The position numbers and the translations under genes were made by a program. The notes under the pieces are model-generated. The model saw only the letters and a list, made by a program, of their open reading frames with translations. It did not search any database and was not told the DNA's origin. Shown here in pieces: positions 19,748 to 28,576 of a stretch of DNA of 64,000 bases; within the stretch, counting starts at the first letter, position 1, and every line of letters starts with the position of its first letter. The DNA is from Gammaproteobacteria bacterium (GTDB lineage Bacteria > Pseudomonadota > Gammaproteobacteria > Xanthomonadales > Wenzhouxiangellaceae), in NCBI GenBank assembly GCA_021772975.1, contig JAJFKY010000006.1:62001-126000 (forward strand). Reading direction: 5' to 3'.

Positions 19748-20584
19748 ATGACACTAACGCACTATCTTGCCCATCGCCGCCGTTACGAGACCCTGATGTG
19801 GGTAACCTGGTCGGTGCTTGCGGTGACCGCCAACAGCATCATTTCGAGCCTGGATCTGCAGCGCATGCAGCAGCACTTTGCCTGGTGGGAACCGATCTGC
19901 TGGGAAACCAGCAGCATGCTGATGCTATTGCTGCTGCTGCCCGGCATCATGCTGCTGGAACGCCGCTTTCCGCTGGAGCGCCCGCAGCTGCTCCGGCATC
20001 TCGGTATCCATGTGCTTATCACACCGGTGTTTTCGTTGCTGCATGTGGTGGGTATGGTGGCTATCCGCAAGCTGGTTTATGTCCTGGCGGGCGGCCACTA
20101 TGATTTCGGCGACTGGTGGACCGAGCTGGGTTATGAATACCTTAAGGATGCCCAGACCTATGCCGGAATTATGCTGGTGATCACTTTGTACCGGCTGATC
20201 ATCCGCCGCTTACAGGGTGAAGCCAGCCTGCCGGACGATACCGAAGCCGACTCCAGCCCGGCCGACCGTTTTCTGGTGAAAAAACTGGGCAAGGAGTTTC
20301 TGGTCAAAATCGACGATATCGACTGGCTGGAAGCCTCCGGCAATTACGTCAACCTGCACGCTCACAATCGGGTCTATCCGATGCGCGAAACCATGACCAG
20401 CATGTCAAAACGGCTGGAATCGCAGGGTTTTGCCCGGGTCCATCGCAGCATTATTCTGAACCTGGACTGCATCGCGGAAATTGAGCCGCTGGACACCGGC
20501 GACGCGCGTGCCCGCTTGACCTCGGGCGCCCAGGTGCCGATCAGCCGGCGCTACCGGCAACAATTAAAAGACCGCTTGAGCTGA
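19748..20584 (+). CDS. Membrane-bound LytTR-type transcriptional regulator
   Basis: 278 residues from the ATG at 19748 (MTLTHYLAHRRRYETLM). An in-frame GTG at 19673 would lengthen it by 25 residues with no family support. The N-terminal half has about four membrane helices (LMWVTWSVLAVTANS, then MLMLLLLLPGIMLL). The C-terminal 100 residues form a LytTR DNA-binding domain: RFLVKKLGKEFLVKIDDIDW, LEASGNYVNLH and FARVHRSIILNLDCI. No response-regulator receiver domain is present, so it probably senses through the membrane part. The adjacent divergent acyltransferase is the likely target. Confidence 0.9.
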   Translation: MTLTHYLAHRRRYETLMWVTWSVLAVTANSIISSLDLQRMQQHFAWWEPICWETSSMLMLLLLLPGIMLLERRFPLERPQLLRHLGIHVLITPVFSLLHVVGMVAIRKLVYVLAGGHYDFGDWWTELGYEYLKDAQTYAGIMLVITLYRLIIRRLQGEASLPDDTEADSSPADRFLVKKLGKEFLVKIDDIDWLEASGNYVNLHAHNRVYPMRETMTSMSKRLESQGFARVHRSIILNLDCIAEIEPLDTGDARARLTSGAQVPISRRYRQQLKDRLS

Positions 20585-20597
20585 CGCTAAAACGGCG

Positions 20598-21554
20598 TTA
20601 TTCCGGCAGTTTGACGCCGCGCAGGCGGGTGCCGGTTTCCGGACGCACGGTTTTGCCCTGGCGGGTCATAAACACGAACGGAATCGATTCCAGGCGCATG
20701 CCGATATTTCTCTGTACGGCAAAATGCAGGTGCGGGCCGGTGGAAAAGCCGGTATTGCCCGATTCGGCAATTTTTTCGCCGCGCAGAATCACCTCGCCAG
20801 GTTCCACGAACACCCGTTCCGGCGCCAGATGCGCATACACCGACATGGTGCCGTCCGCATGCCAGACCCGAATCGAATTGGCGCGTGCGCCATAACGGCT
20901 CAAATCAGTACCGGCGCCAAAAAAATCCTCGTTGACCTCCATCACCACGCCGTCACGGGCGGCCCGGATCGGGGTGCCGACCGGCATCGGAATATCTATG
21001 GCATAGCGTGCTTCGAGCGAATCATGGGTGCGCGTGCCGTTGAACCCCTGGCTGACCACAAATGATTGATCGGCCGGAAACGGCGGTAGATATCTGATGC
21101 CCGGGTCATGCACAACGTTCGGTTCACCGGGTATCGCGGTGGCATTCACCCGGACCGTCATGTTTTTGCCCGGATCACGTGGCCGGTAGATGACTTTCTC
21201 GCCGCGAAACCCGCGCGGCAGGACAAAACTCTGCGGCAGGGGTGGCTCACTGAGCAGGTTTTCCGCTTCCAGCACGCGAATCTGCACTTCGATCGGGCCA
21301 TACAGCAGATTCTGAATAATCTGCCGCGAACGCCCATCGCTGCGCTCATTGGTAATGGTAAAACTGTTGCGGTTTTCGGCTTTGATGCGGCGCACATCAA
21401 CCGCCTGATCGGTGTCCGGCTTTTGATCGGTGACATGCACCACACCATCGGCATCGGTGTATTTGTATAGATGCTTGGCCTGCACGGATTGACCGCCATT
21501 GATCATCATCAACAGCAATGCCATGCTCAATAGGGGTACGGTTCTGGTCAGCAT
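20598..21554 (-). CDS. M23 family metallopeptidase with DUF4124 domain
   Basis: Exported murein-hydrolase-type protein. The ATG at 21554 gives a clean signal peptide (LLSMALLLMMINGGQSVQA); the frame runs 87 bases further upstream but those residues do not resemble an N-terminus. A DUF4124 module follows (HLYKYTDADGVVHVTDQKP). The C-terminal domain has THDSLEARYAIDIPMPVGT, a Asp-containing first motif with the His shifted upstream as in one M23 branch, and the HxH motif in GPHLHFAVQ. It probably cleaves peptidoglycan crosslinks or acts as an activator. It lies 89 bases downstream of the GDPD gene on the same strand. Confidence 0.9.
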   Translation of the reverse strand: MLTRTVPLLSMALLLMMINGGQSVQAKHLYKYTDADGVVHVTDQKPDTDQAVDVRRIKAENRNSFTITNERSDGRSRQIIQNLLYGPIEVQIRVLEAENLLSEPPLPQSFVLPRGFRGEKVIYRPRDPGKNMTVRVNATAIPGEPNVVHDPGIRYLPPFPADQSFVVSQGFNGTRTHDSLEARYAIDIPMPVGTPIRAARDGVVMEVNEDFFGAGTDLSRYGARANSIRVWHADGTMSVYAHLAPERVFVEPGEVILRGEKIAESGNTGFSTGPHLHFAVQRNIGMRLESIPFVFMTRQGKTVRPETGTRLRGVKLPE

Positions 21555-21643
21555 CACGGGCTTATTGTCTGCAGGATTCCTGCTTGTGACAACAGCCCGC
21601 AGCCGCAATTCCCCTGACAGGCTGCTGCTGATACAGCGCATCT

Positions 21644-22666
21644 TCAGCCAGTCTGCCCGGCCTGCAGGACGGCCAGCGCTTTGTCCGGGTGATCGGTGAA
21701 CAGACCATCAATACCCAACCCCAGAAACACCTTCAGTTCGGCCCGCCAATCGCCCGGCGCGGATAACTCCGCGGCGCTTTGCAGCGAGTCCGGCAGAAAA
21801 GCGTTCTCGGCCCGAAAGGTAAACGGATGCACCAACAACCCGGCGGCATGCGCATCGGCCACCAGGCTGGTGGCATTCGCGGCCACCAGTCGCTGCTGAC
21901 TATCCAGCGGCAGAATAAAGTGGTTTTTTTCCGGGCCGACCGCGTCGGCATATTCAGCAATCGCGCGCAGGCCCGCAGCGGTTGCCATCTGAGCGTAGCT
22001 TAATGCCTGCCCTGCCTGCTGGATATCATAAGGCTGTCCACTCGACCACAGCAGCTGCATCAGGCGCAGCTCAGTCAGCTGCCGGAGCTGCTTCAGGCTG
22101 GCGATTTCAAAGCACTGAATAAACACCGGGTCAGTCGCGCGATGATAACCGGCGGCATGCAAGGCCTGTATCAGCGGTTGCTCCATCGCCAGACCGATCC
22201 CGGCAAAGTAGCTGGGGTGTTTGATCTCCGGATACAGCCCGATCCGCCGTCCCGTCAGCGGCTGCAAAGCCTGCACCAGTTGCAGAATTTCAGCCAAGGT
22301 GGGGATGCCAAACTGACCATCAAAACGCTGGTTACCCGGCCGCACTTCGGGAATACGCTCAATGGCGCGCAATTGCCGGATTTCCGCCAGGCTGAAATCT
22401 TCACTGAACCAGCCGGTGATGGCTTGACCATCAACCACTTTGGTGGTTTTGCGGCGCACAAACGCGCTGTGGCTGGCGACATCGGTGGTCAGATCCAGAC
22501 GGTTGTCATGCCGGGCAATCAGCACGCCATCGCGGCTTATCACCAGGTCGGGCTCAATGTAATCGGCGCCCTGGAAGATCGCCAGCGCGTAAGCCGGCAG
22601 GGTATGTTCCGGCAGATAGCCGCTGGCGCCCCGATGGGCGATGATCAATGGCCGTCCGTCTGACAT
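21644..22666 (-). CDS. Glycerophosphodiester phosphodiesterase family protein
   Basis: 340 residues. The TIM-barrel active site is clear: IIAHRGASGYLPEHT (catalytic His and Glu), ADYIEPDLVISRDGVLIARHD (metal-binding Glu-Asp and second His) and, later, YPEIKHPSYF. This matches the GlpQ-type family that releases sn-glycerol 3-phosphate from glycerophosphodiesters. No signal peptide is visible at this start, so it may be cytoplasmic, unlike periplasmic GlpQ. It is 33 bases downstream of the RidA-like gene and on the same strand. Confidence 0.93.
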   Translation of the reverse strand: MSDGRPLIIAHRGASGYLPEHTLPAYALAIFQGADYIEPDLVISRDGVLIARHDNRLDLTTDVASHSAFVRRKTTKVVDGQAITGWFSEDFSLAEIRQLRAIERIPEVRPGNQRFDGQFGIPTLAEILQLVQALQPLTGRRIGLYPEIKHPSYFAGIGLAMEQPLIQALHAAGYHRATDPVFIQCFEIASLKQLRQLTELRLMQLLWSSGQPYDIQQAGQALSYAQMATAAGLRAIAEYADAVGPEKNHFILPLDSQQRLVAANATSLVADAHAAGLLVHPFTFRAENAFLPDSLQSAAELSAPGDWRAELKVFLGLGIDGLFTDHPDKALAVLQAGQTG

Positions 22667-22699
22667 GCTGACCAGCCTGGCGAATGCTGCCTGCGGCGC

Positions 22700-23182
22700 T
22701 TATTCGCGGGCGCGCATGCGGCGGTGTTTGCGCTGGGGCATCGGCAAGGCGGCGATGCATTCGATCTCGACCCGCGCATCCAGCGCCAGACCATTCACGC
22801 CTACCGCCGACCGGGCCGGTTTATGGTTGGGAAAAAAGCTTACATAAACCTCGTTCATCGCGCCCCACTCGGCCATGTCGGCCAGAAACACGGTGCACTT
22901 GACCACCTGATCCATGCTCGACCCATAACGCTCGACCGCGTCTTTAATATGCTGCATGGTCTGCCGGGTCTGACCCTGGATGCCGCCCTCGGCCAATTCA
23001 CGGGTGCCGGCGATATTGCCCAGCTTGCCCGCCAGATACAGCGTACGGCCCACCTGCACGGCATCTGAGAATGGCAGGCTGCCATCACTGCCCGGTACCG
23101 GATGAAACTTGATATGTCTATGCTCATCCGCCGCCATGGCGGACGCCGTTATGATCAGCAGCATTGAAATCAGTCCACGCAT
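22700..23182 (-). CDS. Exported RidA (YjgF/UK114) family protein
   Basis: 160 residues. Unlike cytoplasmic RidA, it starts with a signal peptide (MRGLISMLLIITASAMA, then ADEHRH). The core is standard: LPFSDAVQVGRTLYLAGKLG, VERYGSSMDQVVKCTVFLAD and ARSAVGVNGLALDARVEIEC, with the conserved Arg before the last strand. RidA hydrolyses reactive enamine/imine intermediates, but in the periplasm its substrate is unclear. A basic tail (RKHRRMRARE) is unusual. It starts 19 bases after the GMC oxidoreductase stop and probably shares its transcript, which hints at handling an oxidation product. Confidence 0.9.
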   Translation of the reverse strand: MRGLISMLLIITASAMAADEHRHIKFHPVPGSDGSLPFSDAVQVGRTLYLAGKLGNIAGTRELAEGGIQGQTRQTMQHIKDAVERYGSSMDQVVKCTVFLADMAEWGAMNEVYVSFFPNHKPARSAVGVNGLALDARVEIECIAALPMPQRKHRRMRARE

Positions 23183-23201
23183 CGTTTTCTCCTGTAGCGG
23201 T

Positions 23202-24875
23202 TTAGACAGCTGATTTTAACTCACCCGCGCGGGCGGATTTGATCAGCTGCCCGGCAGCCCGGAACGCCAGCGCCTGAATGGTCATGGTCGGCTGTCCGCG
23301 TCCGGAGGTCACCAGGCTGCTGCCATCGCAGATATACAGGTTGGGCACGTCATGGGCGCGATGCCAGGGATCGATCACTGATTGTTCAGGATCGGTTCCC
23401 ATCCGACAGGTGCCGAGCAGATGCGCGCCGATATTCTGCGGCACCACCGGATCGGTCCAGACTTTTTGTGCCCCGGCGGCCTCCAGTATCTCCACGCTGC
23501 GCTGCTGCATGAAATTGGCCATCGCCATATCATCCGGATGATCGTTGTAGCTGACCCGGATCGCGGCGCGCCCCCATTGATCTTTATGTTCAGGGTCCAG
23601 GCTGATGTTGTTGGATTCCACCGGCAGTGAGGTCGAATTGCCCAGCAGTGCCATATTGCGCAGATAATAATCCGACAGCATCCGCTTGTATTCCGCGCCC
23701 CAGCCCGGTGCTTCGGCAGGCAGGCCGTTGAGTGCAAACATGATCGGAAAAGCCTGCAGAAAAGGCCGCGCATCGATACCACCGCCACCATAGAAGCCGC
23801 GCTTCGGATCGCTGTCGTAAAAGTCCATCACAATGCGTGTCACCTGCACGCTCTTATACTCATTCAAGGGATGCTCGAATAAGCCGTGCGCCGAACTGTG
23901 ACCGTTGAACATCAGGTACTTGCCCACCTTGCCGCTGGCATTGGCCAGACCATCGGGATGGCGGGCGGATTCGGACAGCAGCAGCAGGCGTGGTGTTTCC
24001 GCGCCATTGGCGGCCAGAATCACCACTTTGGCCAGTTGCGCCTGCTCATTGCCCTCGGCATCGCGGTAAATGACTTCCTTGACCAGGCCCTGCTGATTGG
24101 TCGCCAGCCTGGTGACCGTCGATAATGGCCGGATCTCGCAGTGCCCGGTCGCTTCCGCCTGTGGAATCATGGTCGACAACGAGGACGATTTGGCATTCAC
24201 CTCGCAGCCAAAACCCATGCAGAAACCGCAGTGAATACAGCCCGGCCGGCCGTTATACGGTTGCGACAGAATCGCCATCGGCGCCGGTTGAGCATGCAAA
24301 CCCAGTTTTTTAGCGCCCTGCTCCAGCAATACACCGGATGACTTGACCGGCAACGGTGGCACCGGATAGGGCCTGGAACGAAACGGCTCATTGGGTCCCG
24401 GCGCACCCGACACGCCAATTTCCCAATCCACCTTGGTGTAATAAGGTTCCAAATCGTCATAGCTGATTGGCCAGTCGGCAAAACCGGTGCCGGCAATGCC
24501 GCCCAGCTGGGTTTTTTCCTTGAAGTCCACCGGCCGGAAGCGCCAGTAATTGCCGGTAAAGTGCGCGCTGCTGCCGCCTACCATGCGGGCAAAAAACGCC
24601 GGTGGCGGCTGATCCTGGAGCTGCGCGATTTCGCTTTCCAGCTGCCGGAATGTCTGCGGATCACCTTTGCTGACGCCACTCAGCATTTCGTTCTGAAAAA
24701 TTACCGAAAATTCATCGTGGTTGAATTCATGCGCGCGGCGATACGGCCCCTGTTCCAGCACCACCACATCCAGCCCCGCCTGGGACAGCTCACGCGCCAG
24801 CACCCCGCCGGCCGCACCCGAGCCGACGATCACGAAATCCACCGCCTTGCGGGTGGGAAAAGTGACCCCGCTCAT
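23202..24875 (-). CDS. GMC-family oxidoreductase, large subunit
   Basis: 557 residues. FAD-binding motif in FVIVGSGAAGGVLARELSQ near residue 15, then VVVLEQGPY. The C-terminus has NIGAHLLGTCRMGTDP (catalytic His) and the VTSGRGQPTMTIQALAFRAA end typical of GMC enzymes. A CIHCGFCMGFGCEVNAKSS cysteine segment near residue 215 matches the gluconate 2-dehydrogenase-like branch. The gene overlaps the small-subunit gene by ATGA, and the pair resembles membrane sugar/polyol dehydrogenases that pass electrons to a cytochrome c. The substrate is unknown. Confidence 0.93.
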   Translation of the reverse strand: MSGVTFPTRKAVDFVIVGSGAAGGVLARELSQAGLDVVVLEQGPYRRAHEFNHDEFSVIFQNEMLSGVSKGDPQTFRQLESEIAQLQDQPPPAFFARMVGGSSAHFTGNYWRFRPVDFKEKTQLGGIAGTGFADWPISYDDLEPYYTKVDWEIGVSGAPGPNEPFRSRPYPVPPLPVKSSGVLLEQGAKKLGLHAQPAPMAILSQPYNGRPGCIHCGFCMGFGCEVNAKSSSLSTMIPQAEATGHCEIRPLSTVTRLATNQQGLVKEVIYRDAEGNEQAQLAKVVILAANGAETPRLLLLSESARHPDGLANASGKVGKYLMFNGHSSAHGLFEHPLNEYKSVQVTRIVMDFYDSDPKRGFYGGGGIDARPFLQAFPIMFALNGLPAEAPGWGAEYKRMLSDYYLRNMALLGNSTSLPVESNNISLDPEHKDQWGRAAIRVSYNDHPDDMAMANFMQQRSVEILEAAGAQKVWTDPVVPQNIGAHLLGTCRMGTDPEQSVIDPWHRAHDVPNLYICDGSSLVTSGRGQPTMTIQALAFRAAGQLIKSARAGELKSAV

Positions 24876-25489
24876 GCGCCGTCTCCGCTGTTATGGCGGG
24901 CATATTCCGCATCGTAATAGCCAAACGGCGGCTGCCAGGCATGCCGGTGGTCAAAACCCAGCAGTTCCCAGCCGAGGTTATTCTTATTGCCGCCGTAGTG
25001 GCTCATGGCAAACATGCCGACCACGGTCAGAAAGCGCATCAGGCCAAATGCCGGGGTGTCTTCCTGGGCGGTCAGGAGCTGCTGCTGATCGGCGGCATCC
25101 AGTTGGTGGAAATTGCTGCCCGGCCGCAATCTGGCCGCTTCGGCATCCAGTTCGGTAATCCAGCCATTTAACGGCTCGACCGCAAAAGCGGCATGCGAGC
25201 TGAGTGCCTGATCAAAGAAATTCACCACCCCCGCTTCACGCGCACCGGGGGTGTCGGTGGTCGGTATCAATTGCGCACTGATCGCATCCAGGCTGGCGCT
25301 CTGATGTGGGTTCAGAAATTGATAGCGCTGTTGCCGTGCAGCGGCGGCGGCCTGCTCCGCGGAGGCCAGACAGGCACCCCAGTGAGTACTCAGCCAGACA
25401 CCCAGGGCCGCGCTTGAACCCTGCTGTAGAAAACGTCGGCGTGCATCGTTATGGCTGGCGTCAGGGTGGTTATTATTCTTGTTTTGCAT
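24872..25489 (-). CDS. Gluconate 2-dehydrogenase subunit 3-like, Tat-exported
   Basis: Small subunit partner of the GMC enzyme. The start at the ATG at 25489 is preferred because AGGA lies 8-9 bases upstream; an ATG five codons earlier has no room for a ribosome site. A twin-arginine signal (DARRRFLQQGSSAALGVWL) is followed by the family domain: PHQSASLDAISAQLIPTTDT, VVNFFDQALSSHA and a C-terminal HYGGNKNNLGWELLGFDHR block. It exports the FAD subunit in a folded complex by a shared Tat signal, a known arrangement for this family. It comes first in the transcript. Confidence 0.92.
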   Translation of the reverse strand: MQNKNNNHPDASHNDARRRFLQQGSSAALGVWLSTHWGACLASAEQAAAAARQQRYQFLNPHQSASLDAISAQLIPTTDTPGAREAGVVNFFDQALSSHAAFAVEPLNGWITELDAEAARLRPGSNFHQLDAADQQQLLTAQEDTPAFGLMRFLTVVGMFAMSHYGGNKNNLGWELLGFDHRHAWQPPFGYYDAEYARHNSGDGA

Positions 25490-25580
25490 GTTGTTGTTCC
25501 TCATCCCCGCGCCTGGATAATAGCATTGGCGCGCGGTTGGTGGTTACACTAGCCAACCTGTTTAAACTGATGTTAAGCGC

Positions 25581-25964
25581 ATGGCTGATATCGAAAATCA
25601 ACAATTGAATGTTTTTGGTGAACCGATTGGTGAGTGCAGCTGCAAACCGATGACCGGTTGGTACCGCGATGGCCGCTGCGCCACCGACGAGCACGATCAT
25701 GGTCTGCATACCGTCTGTGTGCAGGTCACCGCCGAGTTTCTGGCATTTTCCAAGACCAGGGGCAATAACCTGTCCGATGCCATGCCGGAGTTTGGTTTTC
25801 CGGGCCTGAAACCGGGCGATCAATGGTGTCTGTGCGCACCCCGCTGGCAGGAAGCATTACAGGCCGGTGTCGCGCCCCGGGTGCGGTTGGCCGCCACCCA
25901 TGCCGACTCACTGGCGGTGATTGACCTGCAGGATCTTAAAAAATACGCTTTGGATTTGTCGTAG
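25581..25964 (+). CDS. DUF2237 family protein
   Basis: 127 residues, all one DUF2237 domain: LNVFGEPIGECSCKPMTGWY, TVCVQVTAEFLAFSKTRGNN, EFGFPGLKPGDQWCLCAPRW and VAPRVRLAATHADSLAV. Conserved Cys residues suggest metal binding but the function is unknown. It is divergent from the GMC subunit 3 gene. Its last codons (LKKYALDLS) recur, degraded, at about 28732 and 28936 in the REP-rich region, suggesting 3' remnants of a related gene there. Confidence 0.93.
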   Translation: MADIENQQLNVFGEPIGECSCKPMTGWYRDGRCATDEHDHGLHTVCVQVTAEFLAFSKTRGNNLSDAMPEFGFPGLKPGDQWCLCAPRWQEALQAGVAPRVRLAATHADSLAVIDLQDLKKYALDLS

Positions 25965-25977
25965 CCGATGGTCCGTT

Positions 25978-26058
25978 ATCGATTTACCAACCTGCGGTTC
26001 TAAATCGGCCTGCAATGACTGCAGCAGGTCGGTTCAGACGCAGCCGTCAACCGACACT
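25978..26058. repeat. Degenerate REP-type sequence
   Basis: ACCAACCTGCGGTTCTAAAT followed by a second arm with CAGGTCGGTTCAGACG and CAACCGACA. It matches the TAGGTCGG class but with several mismatches. It lies in the short gap between the DUF2237 gene and the saccharopine-dehydrogenase-like gene. Confidence 0.55.
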
Positions 26059-26061
26059 TAC

Positions 26062-27294
26062 TTACTCCTTGAGCGTAAACTTCAAACCCGCGTTCCGCTC
26101 CAGCCGTTCCAGTAAGCTCCGCCCCAGCGCCGAAGCAGGCGTCCAGAATCCGCCCGGTTGTTCAGATTTAGGCAGTTGCGATAAAGCCAGCGCGGTTTCG
26201 CTGATCATCTTGCAGGTCGAACCATAGCCCGGATCACGGTCGCCGCTGACCTCTGCGCGCAACGTTTCACCGGCGGGCGTCTTACCCCACAACAGCAATT
26301 TGAAATAACCCGCTTCACGCTCTTCCTTAGTGGGCCCTTCACCCGGCTTGGGCAGCACAAACTTTTTCAACAGTGCTTTGGTCGGTCCAATACTGGAGCC
26401 CACCAGAAACGCACCCATGGCGGCCGACACGCCGATCGCCCGCATCCGCCCGGACAAACCCTTGCCGGTCAGGGCAGCCTCGTCATATACAAAATCCTTG
26501 CCGTAGGGGTAACCCAGCAAGGCATTGCTGCGATTGACGATGCGGGTATTGATCGCCGCCATCACAAACGGCGCGCACCAGGTCTGGAAATCCTGATCAA
26601 AATGCGGCCCGGCCACATACGGCTGATGCGGGCCCTTGCGGCTACCCGGCGGGCAGATGGAGTACGGGTTCTTGAGAATCTTGGCGACCGATTGATCAGA
26701 CTTTGCCTGCTCGCCAATATGCATCATGCTGGCATAAGTGCCGCCGCTTAAACCACCTTTAGCGGCCCGCACCCGCAGCTTCACGCGCTGCAGCGGCTGG
26801 CCAAAGCGCTGAATAGCCTGCTGCTGTAAAAACCATACCCCCAGATCAGACGGGATCGAGTCGAAACCGCAGCAATGCACGATCCGGGCGGTACCCTGGC
26901 TGGCGGCTTCACCATGCTCGTCCAGCATCTGTCGCATCCAGGGCACTTCACCGGTCAGATCACAATAATCGGTGCCCGCGGCAATACAGGCCGCCACCAG
27001 TTCCGAGCCGTACAGAGCATATGGACCAACCGTGGTCAGCAATACTCTGGTCTGGCTGACCAGTGCATCCAGCGACGCGCGATCCTTGCTATCGGCCATC
27101 AGCAACGGCACTTCAGCCGCCGCCGCTCCCAATTGCTCACGCACCTGCTCCAGTTTCTCCAGGCTGCGCCCGGCCATCGCCCAGCGCAGTTTTCCGCTGC
27201 TGCCATACTGGTTCAGTAAATACTCGGCTACCAGTTGCCCGGTAAAGCCGGTCGCGCCCCACAGGATGATGTCGAAAGTTGCTTGTTTGCTCAT
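26062..27294 (-). CDS. Saccharopine dehydrogenase-like NAD(P)-binding protein
   Basis: 410 residues. N-terminal Rossmann motif in FDIILWGATGFTGQLVAEYL, then WAMAGRSLEKLEQV and a DYCDLTGEVPWMRQMLDEHG segment. These match the saccharopine dehydrogenase-like family (Sccpdh and trans-acting enoyl reductase branch) and not a lysine-degradation enzyme. A conserved HCCGFDSIPSDLGVWFLQ loop is diagnostic. The C-terminal DPGYGSTCKMISETALALS also fits. Members act as reductases in lipid pathways or have unknown roles. It is a single gene, convergent with DUF2237. Confidence 0.9.
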   Translation of the reverse strand: MSKQATFDIILWGATGFTGQLVAEYLLNQYGSSGKLRWAMAGRSLEKLEQVREQLGAAAAEVPLLMADSKDRASLDALVSQTRVLLTTVGPYALYGSELVAACIAAGTDYCDLTGEVPWMRQMLDEHGEAASQGTARIVHCCGFDSIPSDLGVWFLQQQAIQRFGQPLQRVKLRVRAAKGGLSGGTYASMMHIGEQAKSDQSVAKILKNPYSICPPGSRKGPHQPYVAGPHFDQDFQTWCAPFVMAAINTRIVNRSNALLGYPYGKDFVYDEAALTGKGLSGRMRAIGVSAAMGAFLVGSSIGPTKALLKKFVLPKPGEGPTKEEREAGYFKLLLWGKTPAGETLRAEVSGDRDPGYGSTCKMISETALALSQLPKSEQPGGFWTPASALGRSLLERLERNAGLKFTLKE

Positions 27295-27653
27295 GATGTT
27301 GGAATCAGTTTAGTCTGGTTGCACTATACCAGCGGTAATATGTTTTTTTCATACTAAAAAGCAGGACTACACTGGATTACCGCTGTTATTGGCGGCTACC
27401 ACCCCAGCGCTATTGTAGGAGCCCGCCTGCGGGCGACCAGATAGTCCCGGCGGGTCGCCCGCAAGCGGGCTCCTACAGTTTTCGGCACAGCACCTGCTAA
27501 ATACTTACCAACGGCTAAGACCGTGGTGTTCTACCTGAAGGCCGCAAAAATTTGTACCTAATCTCAAGCGCCCGTTAACCACATCGCATCAGGATCACCA
27601 CCTGCAGTCACCAACCTTTATCAATCACGATAAAATACGCCGAACAACCCAAT
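27295..27653. other. Gene-free gap with a REP pair
   Basis: Besides the inverted REP pair at 27415-27476, nothing gene-like was seen. The sequence upstream of 27654 has a CACGATAAAATACGCC segment that could hold a -10-like TAAAAT box for the downstream gene, unproven. Confidence 0.5.
27415..27476. repeat. Inverted REP pair, GTAGGAGCCCGC class
   Basis: Left copy starts GTAGGAGCCCGCCTGCGGGC and the right copy is its inverted relative ending GCTCCTAC, with 10 bases between arms. Single copies occur at 40865, 41940, 52224 and 52417. Confidence 0.85.
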
Positions 27654-28481
27654 GTGAAAATTAACCCTATGCTCAATCTCACTATCGGTGGCGTTCCGGA
27701 ACACTTCAACCTACCCTGGCAACTGGTCCTGGAAGCCGGTCAGCCGCAGGACTTGAATATCAATGCCCAATGGCGGGATTATCCGGCCGGGACCGGCGCG
27801 ATGGTGGCGGCGCTGAACAGCGGCGAGTTGGATCTGGCGATGCTGGTGACCGAAGGTGCGGTTGCCGCGCGGCAATCACCTGACTGTCAATTTGAAATAC
27901 TCAGCTTTTACACCACGTCGCCGTTGCTGTGGGGTATCCATGTACCGGTTGGATCGGATTTACACACCCAGACAGATATCGCCGGTCAGCGCTATGCCAT
28001 CAGCCGCTATGGCTCGGGCTCACATCTGATGGCCAAAGTCCATGCACACAGTCAGGGCTGGCCTGCCGAGCAGCTGGAATTTGTGCTGGTGGAAAACCTG
28101 ACCGGGGCGCGTGAGGCTTTTGCGCAACAGCGGGCCGAGGTGTTTTTCTGGGAGCATTACACCACCAAGCCGTATGTCGACAACGGCGAGTTTCGCTGGC
28201 TCGGTGACTTCCCACCGCCCTGGCCTGGGTTTGTGGTGTGCGTGAACAAAACCGCCCTGCGCAGCCAACGGACCGGCATTGAACAACTGCTGGAGAGGGT
28301 TTTCGATCAGGCCCGGCAAATCAAACACTCCGAGCGCAGCCCGGAGCTGATCGCCAGCCGCTACGGCCTGAAGGCTGATGATGTGCGGGATTGGCTGCAC
28401 AACACCCGCTGGGCTGACAAACAGCAGCTGGATCAAGCCACCCTCGCCGCGGTGCAGGCGGCGGTTAATCTATCGGAGTAA
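27654..28481 (+). CDS. Solute-binding (type 2 periplasmic-binding fold) protein, no signal peptide
   Basis: 275 residues. The N-terminus LTIGGVPEHFNLPWQLVLEA and MVAALNSGELDLAMLVTEGA are typical of ABC-transporter substrate-binding folds related to the taurine/nitrate/thiamine-precursor binding family (Ca3427-like branch). No signal peptide or lipobox is present, so it is probably cytoplasmic and may act as an enzyme or sensor. GTG at 27654 and ATG at 27669 are both possible starts; no clear ribosome site chooses between them. No permease or ATPase gene is nearby. Confidence 0.8.
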   Translation: MKINPMLNLTIGGVPEHFNLPWQLVLEAGQPQDLNINAQWRDYPAGTGAMVAALNSGELDLAMLVTEGAVAARQSPDCQFEILSFYTTSPLLWGIHVPVGSDLHTQTDIAGQRYAISRYGSGSHLMAKVHAHSQGWPAEQLEFVLVENLTGAREAFAQQRAEVFFWEHYTTKPYVDNGEFRWLGDFPPPWPGFVVCVNKTALRSQRTGIEQLLERVFDQARQIKHSERSPELIASRYGLKADDVRDWLHNTRWADKQQLDQATLAAVQAAVNLSE

Positions 28482-28576
28482 TTGGGCTATATCTGAGACT
28501 GTTCGAACAACAGCCTGGCTTAGAACTACAGGTTGGTAACCCAATAGAACCAACTCCAACCAACATCACCAACCGA

